Source of the DNA: an uncultured Verrucomicrobiae bacterium
GTDB lineage: Bacteria; Verrucomicrobiota; Verrucomicrobiia; Limisphaerales; AAA164-E04
Assembly (NCBI GenBank): GCA_943788245.1
Contig: CALSPN010000026.1
Location: 62,001 to 126,000, forward strand
Reading direction: 5' to 3'
DNA length: 64,000 nucleotides
Shown: positions 19,345 to 29,167 of the stretch, piece by piece
Position numbering within the stretch: position 1 is the first letter of the stretch
How the letters are laid out: every line of letters begins with the position of its first letter
Position numbers and translations under genes: made by a program
The notes under the pieces: model-generated
The model's database searches: none
Told to the model about the DNA's origin: nothing
The model's input: the letters and a program-made list of their open reading frames with translations, nothing else

Positions 19345-19861
19345 CTAGGCCTGCTGGGTAGCCTTCACAGTGGCAGTGGAAGCAGCAATGATCGGCAAAG
19401 CAGCAATCTGGCGACGAACAGATCGCTCAGGAATATCGAGTATTTCTGCGATTTCCACTTCACCCACTCCCATGAGAAGACTTAATCTGACCAGAGTCAG
19501 AGCTCCACGGGTTCTGCTGGCAGTAGGTTTCAACGGCGTTGATTGTCTCAAGGTTGGCTTCCGGCAAGCAGGCAAAACAGATGAAACTGGAGACTTTCCG
19601 TTCCTCAAGCTCCTTGTATATCTCGACCATGGCAAGCGAAGCTTCGGAGTAGTAATCCCGTCGTATAGACCACAACTCGGGATACGCTACCACAGAGGAG
19701 AGAAAAAGTTGATGCACGAATGATACCGCGTTCAATCGACGGCTGGAGGAAGGTGAGGTGTTTGCTGTCTGCCAGACCAGCGAGCGAAGTTCCCGGTGCG
19801 TCCAGGATGGAAATGTCTGGTTACTTTGAGCCCAAGGTGACTGCATATCAAGTTGGCCCAT
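19345..19861 (-). CDS. Putative HTH protein, sigma-70 region-4-like (frame disrupted)
   Basis: About 171 residues if a +1 disruption near the YCQQN codons (about 19535) is resolved. The N-terminal two thirds are helical with no recognised family. The second frame carries a helix-turn-helix, GVGEVEIAEILDIPERSVRRQ, much like the region 4 / LuxR-type recognition unit of ECF sigma factors. It lies just downstream of the sdh operon on the same strand. A regulatory role is an inference, and the join position is approximate. Confidence 0.5.
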
Positions 19862-19932
19862 AGATCAAACTTCAAGGGCAGTGATAGCATATGGCAGATT
19901 CAGTTATTTGAAAAGCTCATCTTTGGAGGAGG

Positions 19933-20692
19933 CTACTTGCCTTTCCAAGCAGACTTTACCACCGCGGCCGCGTAGTCGCGGTTGAGACGAGAAATGAAGT
20001 CCAGCGAAATTTCTTTAGGGCAGACAGCTTCACATGCTCCAGTGACGGTGCAATTGCCAAATCCAGCTTCGTCCATGGATTTAACCATCGAAAGGACACG
20101 TTGATCTTTCTCTGGTTGACCTTGGGGGAGTGTGCCTAAGATGGGAAACTTTGGCAGAAACAAAAAGCATGGCAGATGCGTTCTTACAAGCTGCCACACA
20201 AGCTCCACAGCCTATGCAAGCTGCAGCGTCCATGGCTGTGTCGGCGTTGTGCTTGGAGACAGGAATCGCGTTGGCGTCCGGATTACCGCCTGTGCTGGCA
20301 GAAACGTAGCCACCAGATTGTATCACCTTGTCAAATGCTTGGCGGTTTACAATCAGATCGCGTATCACAGGGAATGGTCGAGCTCGCCATGGCTCGATGG
20401 TTATCGATTCACCATCCTTAAAATGGCGCATGTGGAGTTGGCAGGCTGTTGTCGCTTTCTGCCCACCGTGAGGTGTTCCATTGATCACGAGCGAACAAGT
20501 GCCACAGATTCCCTCTCTGCAGTCAGAGTCGAATGCAATAGGGGCGTCGCCTTTGGATGTGAGACCCTCGTTGACAACATCCAGCATCTCAAGGAAAGAC
20601 ATGTCTGGACTGACATCTTTTGCCTGATAAGTGACAAACTCACCAGCATCGTCGGCGTTTTTCTGACGCCAAATTTTTAGAGTAAGATTCAT
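19933..20692 (-). CDS. sdhB: Succinate dehydrogenase iron-sulfur subunit (frame disrupted)
   Basis: 252 residues after resolving one +1 disruption near 20137. The N-terminal ferredoxin domain has the [2Fe-2S] ligands in [14 protein letters not shown] plus the later C of TTACQLHM. The C-terminal domain has [11 protein letters not shown] and then, in the shifted frame, [12 protein letters not shown] for the [4Fe-4S] and [3Fe-4S] clusters. The two halves join through [15 protein letters not shown], a normal SdhB connection. It transfers electrons from the FAD subunit to quinone. The start codon overlaps the sdhA stop (TAATG). Because this is a core TCA-cycle gene, I take the shift as a consensus error. 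Confidence 0.93.
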
Positions 20693-22606
20693 TACTTATA
20701 GCTCCTCTGGGTCATTTTGACCTCTTCATATTTCAACGGCTCTTTGTGCAGAATGGGTGGTTTTTCAGCTCCTTGGTATTCCCAGCCAGCAACGTAAGAG
20801 AAATCTTTATCGTTTCTAAGCGCTTCACCGTCTGCTGTTTGGTACTTCCGTCCTGAAATGACCTCCACAAGATTCATCACGGTTGTGCGCGTCGCGACAG
20901 AGCAACTCACCAAATTCCATAAAATCTGATACTCGTGAAGCCTGTTCCAAGGCCACGTTCAGTTCGTTGGCACTACCGGGAACACTGACATTTTGCCAGA
21001 ACTCTTCTCTTAATTGAGGAATGCGCTCTATCGCATTGGCAAGACCTTCTTTGTCACGCGCCATGCCGCATTTTTCCCACACGAGACGGCCTAGCTCCCA
21101 GTGCATCGATCGTATGGATCGATTACCCTTGATGGAGAGCAGTTGACTGATTTTTGTGTTAACTTCATCTTCGGCGGATTTGAAAGCAGCATGAGAAGTG
21201 GAAGGTTTGAACTGATCATGGGAGGCAAAGTAGTGGCCGATTGTGTAGGGAATTACAAAATACCCATCAGCAAGACCTTGCATTAGAGCACTGGCTCCGA
21301 GACGATTCGCTCCGTGATCTGAAAAGTTGGCCTCTCCAAGGACGAATAGGCCCGGAATGGAACTCATTAGGTTATAATCAACCCACAATCCGCCCATGGT
21401 GTAGTGGGGAGCAGGGAAAATACGCATGGGCTGTTTATAAGCGTTTTCCCCCGTTATTCGCTCATACATGTTGAATAAATTACCGTAGCGCTCTTGAACC
21501 GAATTTTCACCAAGACGATTGATGGAATCCTCGAAGTCAAGGAAGACGCCTAATCCGCCAGGACCAACGCCCCGACCCTCATCGCAAACTTCCTTGGCAG
21601 CTCGAGATGCAATGTCGCGTGGGGCAAGATTGCCGAAGCTGGGGTATTTGCGTTCAAGGAAGTAGTCACGCTCCGTCTCGGGAATATCGCAGGATTTGCG
21701 TGCATCTCCCTGTTTTTTGGGAACCCAGACTCGCCCATCATTGCGCAGTGATTCGGACATCAAGGTGAGTTTGGACTGGTGCTCACCACTGACCGGAATG
21801 CATGTGGGGTGAATCTGCGTGTAGCAGGGGTTCGCAAAGGCGGCACCACGTTTGTAAGCTCGGTAGGTGGCAGTAACATTGCAACCCACCGCGTTGGTGG
21901 AAAGATAGAAGACTGGGCAATAGCCGCCGGTTGCCAAAATCACCGCATCTCCTGAGTGAGATGAGATTTCTCCAGAAACCAAGTTGCGCACCACAACTCC
22001 CTTAGCATGCCCATCAACCAGAACAAGGTCCTGCATTTCCGTTCTGGAAAACATTTGGACGTTGCCGAGACCAATCTGCCGACTCAAAGCCTGGTAGGCT
22101 CCGAGCAGAAGTTGCTGACCTGTCTGCCCGCGAGCATAGAATGTTCTTGAAACCTGCGCTCCACCAAAGGATCTGTTGGATAGGTAACCGCTATACTCTC
22201 TTGCGAAAGGAACGCCCTGAGCCACACATTGGTCGATGATCTGGCGACTTACCTCAGCCAGACGATGGACGTTGGCTTCCCGGGCTCTGAAATCGCCGCC
22301 TTTGATTGTGTCGTAGAACAGTCGGTGGACGCTGTCACCATCGTTTTGGTAGTTCTTCGCTGCATTGATACCGCCTTGAGCAGCGATGCTGTGTGCGCGT
22401 CTGGGGCTGTCCTGGTAGCAAAAACATTTCACCTTGTAGCCAAGCTCGGCCAAGGTGGCAGCAGCGGAAGCACCAGCCAGGCCGGATCCAACAACTAGAA
22501 CTTCAAACTTTCTTTTGTTGGCTGGATTGACCAGCTTCATGTCGAATTTGTGCCGTTCCCACTTACTGGCGAGTGGCCCCGAGGGTATGTTAGAATTCAG
22601 ATTCAT
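20692..22606 (-). CDS. sdhA: Succinate dehydrogenase flavoprotein subunit (frame disrupted near the 3' end)
   Basis: 637 residues after repair, the long form found with a five-helix single cytochrome subunit. The FAD-binding start is [20 protein letters not shown], the covalent-FAD histidine is in [15 protein letters not shown], and the catalytic region contains [13 protein letters not shown] and [14 protein letters not shown]; the adenosine-end motif is [19 protein letters not shown] surplus base in the GGAAG context near 20847 moves the last 50 residues ([18 protein letters not shown] ... MTQRSYK) into another frame. It oxidises succinate to fumarate in the membrane-bound complex. It overlaps sdhC and sdhB by a base on either side. 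Confidence 0.95.
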
Positions 22607-23283
22607 TATTTCAAAACCTCCTTACCGAAGCCGAGAAGGACGGCAAGTGGAATGGAGGTGTTACCTATGAAAATAATCCATGCCGTGGCAGAAGCGATTC
22701 CATTGAATAAACTGCGAAACTGCCCTGTGCTCAGTCCCAGTGACTGGAACAAGCTTTTGACTCCGTGACTCAGGTGAATGCAAAGCAAACAGTTGGCAAT
22801 AAGATAGAAAATGGCGGAAAACGGGTTGGAAAAGCCGAGCACGACCATTTTGAAGATGTCGTGACGACCCTTGTCGTCATGACCGGTGTAGTCCGGCGCG
22901 ATCGTAAAATCGAAAAGGTGATAGACGATGAAGGCAAAGACAATCAAACCACTCCAGATCATCGTCCGGGAAGCGAAGGATGTTCCCATGCGCTTGGCTT
23001 GGACATAACGATCAGGACGGGCTGCCCGGTTTTCACGAACAAGTTTGACTGCCGCCCAGATGTGAAGACCCACGCAGGCCAGAAGGCCGATGCGGGCTAC
23101 CCACAGCAATTTAGGCATGGATTTCAAGAAAGCTCCGTAAGCATTCAGCTTATCTTGTCCTAGAAAAATCTGTAAATTCCCGACCATGTGTCCAATCACG
23201 AATCCAAACAGAGCAAGGCCTGTCAGTCCCATGATATACTTTTTCCCCAACGAGGAATGAAAAATGGCTTTGAAGATGTTCAT
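22606..23283 (-). CDS. sdhC: Succinate dehydrogenase cytochrome b subunit
   Basis: 225 residues, the single large membrane anchor (B-type, five helices) that carries heme b and the menaquinone site. Conserved pieces are [31 protein letters not shown] (heme histidine H32) and [32 protein letters not shown] (further heme or quinone histidines). It is the first gene of sdhCAB and has a good promoter about 75 nt upstream. Absence of separate SdhD is normal for this type. Confidence 0.94.
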   Translation of the reverse strand: MNIFKAIFHSSLGKKYIMGLTGLALFGFVIGHMVGNLQIFLGQDKLNAYGAFLKSMPKLLWVARIGLLACVGLHIWAAVKLVRENRAARPDRYVQAKRMGTSFASRTMIWSGLIVFAFIVYHLFDFTIAPDYTGHDDKGRHDIFKMVVLGFSNPFSAIFYLIANCLLCIHLSHGVKSLFQSLGLSTGQFRSLFNGIASATAWIIFIGNTSIPLAVLLGFGKEVLK

Positions 23284-23358
23284 TGTTATAACCCGCTCTG
23301 CTGGTGATGAATTGTTACCCCTGTGAGACTACCGACTCTCGGCAACTACCGTTATAAA

Positions 23359-23387
23359 TATCTATAAGGTTAACTGCTTAAAGTCAA
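23359..23387 (-). promoter_or_regulatory. Predicted sigma-70 promoter of sdhCAB
   Basis: On the minus strand TTGACT (23387-23382) and TAGATA (23364-23359) are separated by exactly 17 nt and lie about 75 nt before the sdhC start. The surrounding DNA is AT-rich. Confidence 0.55.
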
Positions 23388-23446
23388 TGAAAGCAGAAAA
23401 ATATTAGAAAACCTAATAGTGAACATTAACTCAGCTCCCTGAATAA

Positions 23447-24157
23447 TCAAATCCAGGCTTCAGTGATTCTGGGACTTAATTCGGTGAGTCGGTCGATCAC
23501 TTCAATTCCACATTGAGCATTCCTATCCAGCAACAAGGAATGCAATCCTGCATTCCGAGCCCCTTTTAAATCTTCATCTACTTGATCTCCTACATGAAGC
23601 ATCCTTTCCGGAGGCAAGCCAAACTTCCCGATAGTATGCTCAAAAATAACAGGTGAAGGCTTGGTGAATCCAATATCGCAGGATACGCAGACAAAATCGA
23701 AGAAGCCATCCAGCTTCAATCGCCTCAGCAGCGGCTTGAGGCGGTTATCCCAATTAGAAACGATCCCCAGACGAAACCCACGACTTGCCAGATCATCCAA
23801 AGCAGGCATGACATCGTCAAATATCCGCCAAACATCCGGGTCTTCAAAACGCCGATATAATTTCGGAAAAAGCTCGATGCATGCTTCACGAGAGACCATG
23901 CCCTCGAAACTTTCGATCACGATATTCTGCCAATGTTCGGGGCTGTAGTGAAAATCTACTTTGGTTTTCCAGGCTCCCTCGAATTGATGGTTCAATCGCT
24001 CAACATCCAGGATTTTCCATCCCGAAGCTTCAGCAACTTCCGCATACACGTGGCCGATGGAAGGCCAGGGTTCCATCAAGGTCCCCCCCACGTCAAAGAG
24101 CACTGCTTCCAAAGCAAAAGGGGCAAGGTTTTCTGAATGATTATTGGTCAAATCCAT
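23447..24157 (-). CDS. HAD-superfamily hydrolase
   Basis: 236 residues. Motif I is LFDVGGTLMEP (the second Asp of DxD is replaced by Gly, as in the HDHD3/REG-2-like group), motif II is GIVSNWDNRL, motif III is the lysine of FTKPSP and motif IV is HVGDQVDEDLKGARNAG. The cap is helical between residues about 30 and 110. Probable phosphatase of a small metabolite, substrate unknown. The missing motif-I aspartate is a family trait and not damage. Confidence 0.85.
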   Translation of the reverse strand: MDLTNNHSENLAPFALEAVLFDVGGTLMEPWPSIGHVYAEVAEASGWKILDVERLNHQFEGAWKTKVDFHYSPEHWQNIVIESFEGMVSREACIELFPKLYRRFEDPDVWRIFDDVMPALDDLASRGFRLGIVSNWDNRLKPLLRRLKLDGFFDFVCVSCDIGFTKPSPVIFEHTIGKFGLPPERMLHVGDQVDEDLKGARNAGLHSLLLDRNAQCGIEVIDRLTELSPRITEAWI

Positions 24158-24273
24158 GAATGCTCAATCCGACAAGATATGTAAGATCGTTGAGACAGAG
24201 GGAGTGCTATCTAATCAACCCCGCGAGTGCAAGCGAAATTGACTGGAACCACGGTACAATCCAAGAATACTTT

Positions 24274-25677
24274 TTATAGATTATCCAGAAATTGATCAAA
24301 ACCTGCCATTTTGTGGTGAGTTTCACACTCATCCGCCGCATGACCATGGGCCCAAACTCCATAAGACAAGGTGGAGAGCGGATCACTCGCCATGGTTTGC
24401 TGCGCCAGTAAGCCTCCCAGATATCCCGCGAGTATATCACCCGATCCGCCTTGAGCCAGAGAGGGGTTTCCACTTGGGTTAACATACAAACGGCTTGTCG
24501 AATTTCCAACAAGCGTTTGATGCCCTTTCAAAACAACATAACAATTACCAAACTTTTCTGACAATTGCCTCAGCGATCGAGGGCGATCTGCTTGAACTTC
24601 AGACGCCTTGACCCCAAGCAAACGTGCGGCTTCGCCTGGATGTGGCGTGATCACTCGCAGCGCCTCGGTAACAGGTCTACCAGAGGGGATCCAATCCAAA
24701 GCTGTCGCGTCGACGATGACCGGAGCAGGAAGGGATTCCCAAGTTTCAACCACCTGCGCCCGCAGCTCTTGAGGTAAGGTATTGGACGCAAGCCCGGGTC
24801 CAATCACAACGGATGTCGTCTTGGCTGGGATCAAAAACAGTTTTTTAACCGGATGAACCATGACATTTTGCAGCTGAGCAGCAACCGGACCATAAACAGC
24901 CTCATGAGTCGCCAGTTCAACCAAACCGGGCCGCGCCTGCGTAGCTCCGCGCGCAGCCAGAACCGCGGCACCATGATAACCGGAACTTCCCGCAAAGAGC
25001 GTCACATAGCCATGTGTTCCCTTGTTTGACTCCAGAGATCTGCCTGATTGAAAGCCGGCGAAATCTGAGGCTTCTCCGTAAAATAATGGACTGGAAACAT
25101 CTTCGAGCCTGAGGAGCCCTACATCACTCAGCACGTCAAGACGCCCGACAAATTGGCTCGCATCTGGCTTGAGCAAGCCGGTTTTAACAGCACCAACGGT
25201 CCACGTCTGGTCAGCCTTAATCGCAATACCCAGGGGTTTTCCATCATCGACATGCAGCCCGGAAGGGATATCGATGGCGACCGTAGGTGAATTGCACACA
25301 TTCACTAGTCCCACGATACTTTCCCAGGCACCCGTCAAGGGGCGATTCAATCCAATACCAAATAATCCTTCGACGATAAGTGAGGGTGCCCGGGCAAGTG
25401 CGTTTTCAAGATATGGCAATTGAGAGATGGGATCCCGGAAATTAATCAAGGTGATTTCGCGCTCCAGAATCCATCTGCAAGCAGCACGCACATCGTCACC
25501 GTTATGCCCCGGACCAGCCAGCAAGAGCACGGAATCTCCGGGAATGGTGGCGTCCATGATCCGTTGACCAATTTTCTGACCAACGCGGGCAATCACTTCC
25601 TCTTCCAGAATGCCTTCAGCCCAGGAATCGGCTTCCCAGGAGCGCATGGATTCAAGTGTCAGGACAGGTATTGCCAT
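24274..25677 (-). CDS. nnr: Bifunctional NAD(P)H-hydrate repair enzyme (epimerase and ADP-dependent dehydratase)
   Basis: 467 residues. The N-terminal YjeF_N domain (about 1-205) has GPGHNGDDVRAA and AIDIPSGLHVDDG; it epimerises R- to S-NAD(P)HX. The C-terminal carbohydrate-kinase-like domain (about 225-467) has THGYVTLFAGS, GPGLAS, VIDATAL-type VIVDATALD, ITPHPGEAARLLG and the catalytic QGGSGDILAGYLGG. It repairs hydrated NADH/NADPH in the cytoplasm. It begins 21 nt after the stop of the Gfo/Idh gene, so the two are probably one transcript. Confidence 0.93.
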   Translation of the reverse strand: MAIPVLTLESMRSWEADSWAEGILEEEVIARVGQKIGQRIMDATIPGDSVLLLAGPGHNGDDVRAACRWILEREITLINFRDPISQLPYLENALARAPSLIVEGLFGIGLNRPLTGAWESIVGLVNVCNSPTVAIDIPSGLHVDDGKPLGIAIKADQTWTVGAVKTGLLKPDASQFVGRLDVLSDVGLLRLEDVSSPLFYGEASDFAGFQSGRSLESNKGTHGYVTLFAGSSGYHGAAVLAARGATQARPGLVELATHEAVYGPVAAQLQNVMVHPVKKLFLIPAKTTSVVIGPGLASNTLPQELRAQVVETWESLPAPVIVDATALDWIPSGRPVTEALRVITPHPGEAARLLGVKASEVQADRPRSLRQLSEKFGNCYVVLKGHQTLVGNSTSRLYVNPSGNPSLAQGGSGDILAGYLGGLLAQQTMASDPLSTLSYGVWAHGHAADECETHHKMAGFDQFLDNL

Positions 25678-25698
25678 GAATGAATTGGGGGTGTTGAG

Positions 25699-27062
25699 TC
25701 AAGACAAGTCCCAACCCTCTCGATAAGTTCGCTTCAGGTAACGCTGATCGTCCTCCAGGTTGGGCATTCTCATCTCAGCATGATTCCAGTCGATGCGCTG
25801 TCCCAACCGATAAGCCACGTTTCCAAGATGGTTGGCTTCTGTCAATGGTCCCGCATAACCAAAATGGCAGGTGGTGGGAGCACCCGTTTTACAGGCGTGA
25901 ATCCATTCCTTGTGATGACCAATCGATTTGGGAATCCAAGGTGCAGGTCTTTGAAAATTCGCAAAACGCACCTCCGGAAGCAGGATGTGCTTGCCGTAGT
26001 CCGACAGCAGCATCCCTTCATCTCCAACAAATAAAACTCCACTGTTCCACTGAGGTATTTCGCCGCGCTTCCAGACATCTGGTTTGTGTGTTCCCTGATG
26101 CCAGGTTAATTTCACTGCAGCACGATCTCCTCTGGCTGGGTAGTTATACTCGGCAGCCATCGAGGCTGGAGCAATCTCCGCATGGGGAGGCGGCCCCCAT
26201 GCTCGCACCGATGTTGGGGCATCAAGGTTCAATGCCCAAAATGGCAAGTCATTCCAATGACTTCCCAGATCTGACATGGTGCCGTTGCCAAAATCCCACC
26301 ATCGATACCACTTGGGTCCCGGAAAATAAATATCATGATAAGGACGCCATGGCGCCGGACCCAACCATAAATCCCAGTCCACATGATCAGGAACGGGCTT
26401 TCTACCCGCAGGACGCTCGTGACTCCACACCAGATCTCGATGAGCCTCCGCTTCGCTCTTACCCTGCCACCCCCCATGCTCGAGACACCCAGACATGAAC
26501 CTCAGATACCTGACCAATTGCACCACTTTGAATCAGTTCGACAACGCGCCGGTAATTATCGCCTGCATGAATTTGTGTCCCCATCTGCGTGGCTACACCC
26601 GCTTTGGCAGCAGCTTCCGTGATGATTCGAGCTTCATGGACATCACGCGTCAGCGGTTTTTCACAATACACATGCTTGCGACGCTTCAACGCAGGCAGCG
26701 TTGCAAACGCATGCGTGTGTTCTGTGGTGCTGACGACTACTGCATCATAATCCTGGTCATCCGCATAGAACTCTCGAAAGTCTTTGTAGGTATTAGCACT
26801 GGGATGTTTCTTTTTGGCGACATCCAAATGGTGCTGATTCACGTCACAAAGGGCCACGATATTTTCACCCCCCCATTTGCCCCATGTTATGACCACCACG
26901 TCCCCCTACTCCAATCACAGCAATATTGAGTTTACTGTTTGGAGAAGAAGAGGAGACCACAGCTGGAAACCCTATGGCTCCCAGAGCCATGGTGCTTAGG
27001 TTAAACTTTAGAAACTGACGTCGGTTCATTCCCTTTTTTTGGATAGGCTTGCAGGGGTTCAT
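25699..27062 (-). CDS. Tat-exported Gfo/Idh/MocA oxidoreductase (two frame disruptions)
   Basis: About 453 residues after repair. A Tat signal ([17 protein letters not shown]) is preceded by a short extension from the ATG at 27062; the ATG at 27029 is the alternative. NAD binding is [15 protein letters not shown], and the family motif is [10 protein letters not shown]. The frame breaks in the seven-C run at 26868-26874 (six restore [16 protein letters not shown]) and again in the six-C run at 26470-26475 (five restore [15 protein letters not shown]). The C-terminal domain includes [23 protein letters not shown]. Likely periplasmic sugar oxidoreductase, substrate unknown. Confidence 0.9.
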
Positions 27063-27229
27063 GGAAGGATCTTCGCATGAAATGATGCTGGAGACAATCA
27101 AGGAATCAGTGACTTGTTCGGATATAAATGGATGCACTCTGCATGGATATCGAGGGCAATACTGAGCGACCGATGCATGTTCAGGCCAACTTCTAATTAT
27201 GATTGAGGCCTACTCAAGCCCAATGGTGA

Positions 27230-28015
27230 TTATCCGTTTTTATCCCGAATATCACGACAGATACCACGCTGGGATGACTGGATAAATGTCAGCACCTGTT
27301 GACATGGGGCTGATGAAAACAATTCCATCCCCTGGATCACAGCTTCGCTCAAACGCAATTTTTCCGAGTAAAGGTGGTGGTAAAGCTTTTTTAATTCTGT
27401 TCGCTGAGCCGGGTTGAAACCTGCACGTCGCAATCCCACGGTATTCAGGCCACAAACGGTGTTGTTCGCCATCGACATCATGAAAGGAGGAAGATCTTTA
27501 CTGATACCGGCGCCACCTTGCATCATGGCAAGCGTCCCAATCCGCGCAAACTGATGCACCATGCAGTTACCCGAGATAAAGACACGATCCTCAATGGTGA
27601 CGTGACCGGCAATCAACGCTCCATTGACAATCACATTATGGTTTCCGACATGGCAATTATGGCCAAGGTGAGAATTTGCCATGAAAAAATTCCCCTCCCC
27701 AATAGTTGTGTCTTCATCGACAGAATTCGATCGATGCACGGTGACGTGTTCCCTGAAAATATTGTGATCCCCAATGCGAAGACGTGTAGGTTCGTTCGAA
27801 TATTTCATATCCTGAGGGGCATCTCCAATAACTGCCCCTGCGTGAAACCGGCATCCCTCCCCTACAGTCAATTGCCCAGTTAAATGCACATGCGGACCTA
27901 CAATACAGTCGGAAGCAAGCTGCACCCCTTCATCAATCACAGCAAAAGGTCCGACATCCACTCGGATGTCGAGTTCGGCCTTTGGGTGAATAATCGCGGT
28001 CGCATGAATCGGCAT
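27230..28015 (-). CDS. lpxA: Acyl-[ACP]-UDP-N-acetylglucosamine O-acyltransferase
   Basis: 261 residues. An N-terminal left-handed beta-helix of hexapeptide repeats (IHPKAELDIRVDVGPFAVID onward) is followed by a helical C-terminal domain. HLGHNCHVGNHNVIVNG carries the catalytic histidine region and GGAGISKDLPPFMM is typical of LpxA rather than LpxD. It catalyses the first step of lipid A synthesis in the cytoplasm, which shows the organism makes LPS. The gene stands alone with no lpxB, lpxD or fabZ beside it, unlike the usual cluster. Confidence 0.95.
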   Translation of the reverse strand: MPIHATAIIHPKAELDIRVDVGPFAVIDEGVQLASDCIVGPHVHLTGQLTVGEGCRFHAGAVIGDAPQDMKYSNEPTRLRIGDHNIFREHVTVHRSNSVDEDTTIGEGNFFMANSHLGHNCHVGNHNVIVNGALIAGHVTIEDRVFISGNCMVHQFARIGTLAMMQGGAGISKDLPPFMMSMANNTVCGLNTVGLRRAGFNPAQRTELKKLYHHLYSEKLRLSEAVIQGMELFSSAPCQQVLTFIQSSQRGICRDIRDKNG

Positions 28016-28127
28016 GGGCTCAATTTAAAAACCCGTGTGATTTGGGACAAGTTTATAGGTGAATTAAATCAATCAAGCGACACGTTGAAGCACGCAAGAC
28101 GGAAGAAAGCCTATTACACCTGATCAT

Positions 28128-28841
28128 TTATTGATAAAAATAACCCAACTCGCGCAAGGAAATGAAATCCCTGGAACGTCCTTCGCTTGCCTGCCCCATG
28201 ATGATGTGATCCAGAACCTCTATCTTTAGTATTTTGCCCGCACGCATTAAATCACGTGTCACCCTGATATCCGCCTCGGAAGGATTGGGATCTCCAGAAG
28301 GGTGATTATGTGTCAGCACCAATGCGGAAGCCTGGTGCTCCACGGCAGCACGAAAAACCTCCCGCGGATGAATAAGAACAGAGTCCAGCGTCCCTTGAGT
28401 GATGTTAACGATGCGTATCAATTTCCGTCTCGTATTCAGCAAGACAACTTGAAAATACTCCACATCACGCATGCGGGCATCCTCCCTCAGAACATCTGCA
28501 ATGCGATCCGGGGTATCCAGCAGAGGGGACTCCATCTGAATCTCGCGAGCCATTCTTTGTGCCAGGGTAAAAGCCGCCTTCAAGCTCACGGATTTGTCAG
28601 GGCCGACTCCAGGCACCTTTCGCAACTCTTCAAGACTCGCCTTGGCCAAACGTTGCAAGGAACCAAATTGCCTCATTAATTGTTCGGACAAATGAATAGC
28701 AGAGCTCCCTCGTAAGCCGGTCCTCAGCAAAATGGCAAGCAAATCAGTATTATCCAACGATTCAGCCCCGATTTGCATGAGGCGCTCACGCGGTCTTTCC
28801 CTCAGAGGCAGATCTTTGATACGCACGTTTCGACTCATCAT
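28128..28841 (-). CDS. radC: RadC-family JAB-domain protein
   Basis: 237 residues. The N-terminal helix-hairpin-helix (LEELRKVPGVGPDKSVSLKAAF) precedes the JAB/MPN metal-binding domain with EVFRAAVEHQAS, LTHNHPSGDPNPSEAD (the HxH-x7-S-x2-D set) and the C-terminal LDHIIMG. Historically called a DNA repair protein, but the role of RadC is unsettled. Length is typical. Confidence 0.95.
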   Translation of the reverse strand: MMSRNVRIKDLPLRERPRERLMQIGAESLDNTDLLAILLRTGLRGSSAIHLSEQLMRQFGSLQRLAKASLEELRKVPGVGPDKSVSLKAAFTLAQRMAREIQMESPLLDTPDRIADVLREDARMRDVEYFQVVLLNTRRKLIRIVNITQGTLDSVLIHPREVFRAAVEHQASALVLTHNHPSGDPNPSEADIRVTRDLMRAGKILKIEVLDHIIMGQASEGRSRDFISLRELGYFYQ

Positions 28842-29167
28842 AAAAGGACTTCATTCCAAACCATAAAATGAAATAGAACAAACATGGTTTCATAATATCA
28901 GATAGAATTTCCAAGCTGTGGATAGTCGTGTTTTGTGGATCGTATTTTTACCGTAACTTTTCCGTGACTTTCCGCCTCGCATGATGATCGTTGTGGAAGC
29001 AGGGGTGAAACCCATTCACCCGTGGAAGGGGCAAAACTCAACAGAGAGCTCCTTACTGTAATTTCTCAGCGGATTCTCTGGAATCTATGTGTGTTAGAAC
29101 CTTGTCTGGAAATGGTGAGATTCAACTTGCTCAAGCATTGGGGCAAATGAAAACAAATGAAGGAAGT
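28842..29167 (-). other. Intergenic region with several potential RNA hairpins
   Basis: About 325 bases between the radC start and the stop of the sulfatase gene, with no convincing reading frame. It contains a perfect 7-bp inverted repeat GGGTGAA/TTCACCC (29003-29009, 29015-29021). Flanking it are TCCGC/GTGGA and AAGGGGC/GCTCCTT pairings. The cluster could be a structured leader or small RNA, or part of the end of the sulfatase transcript. Confidence 0.3.

Noticed and set aside
9137..26874. Programmed ribosomal frameshifting as an explanation for the many +1 shifts
   Set aside because: No common slippery site or downstream structure; unrelated genes share only a surplus base, often in homopolymers.
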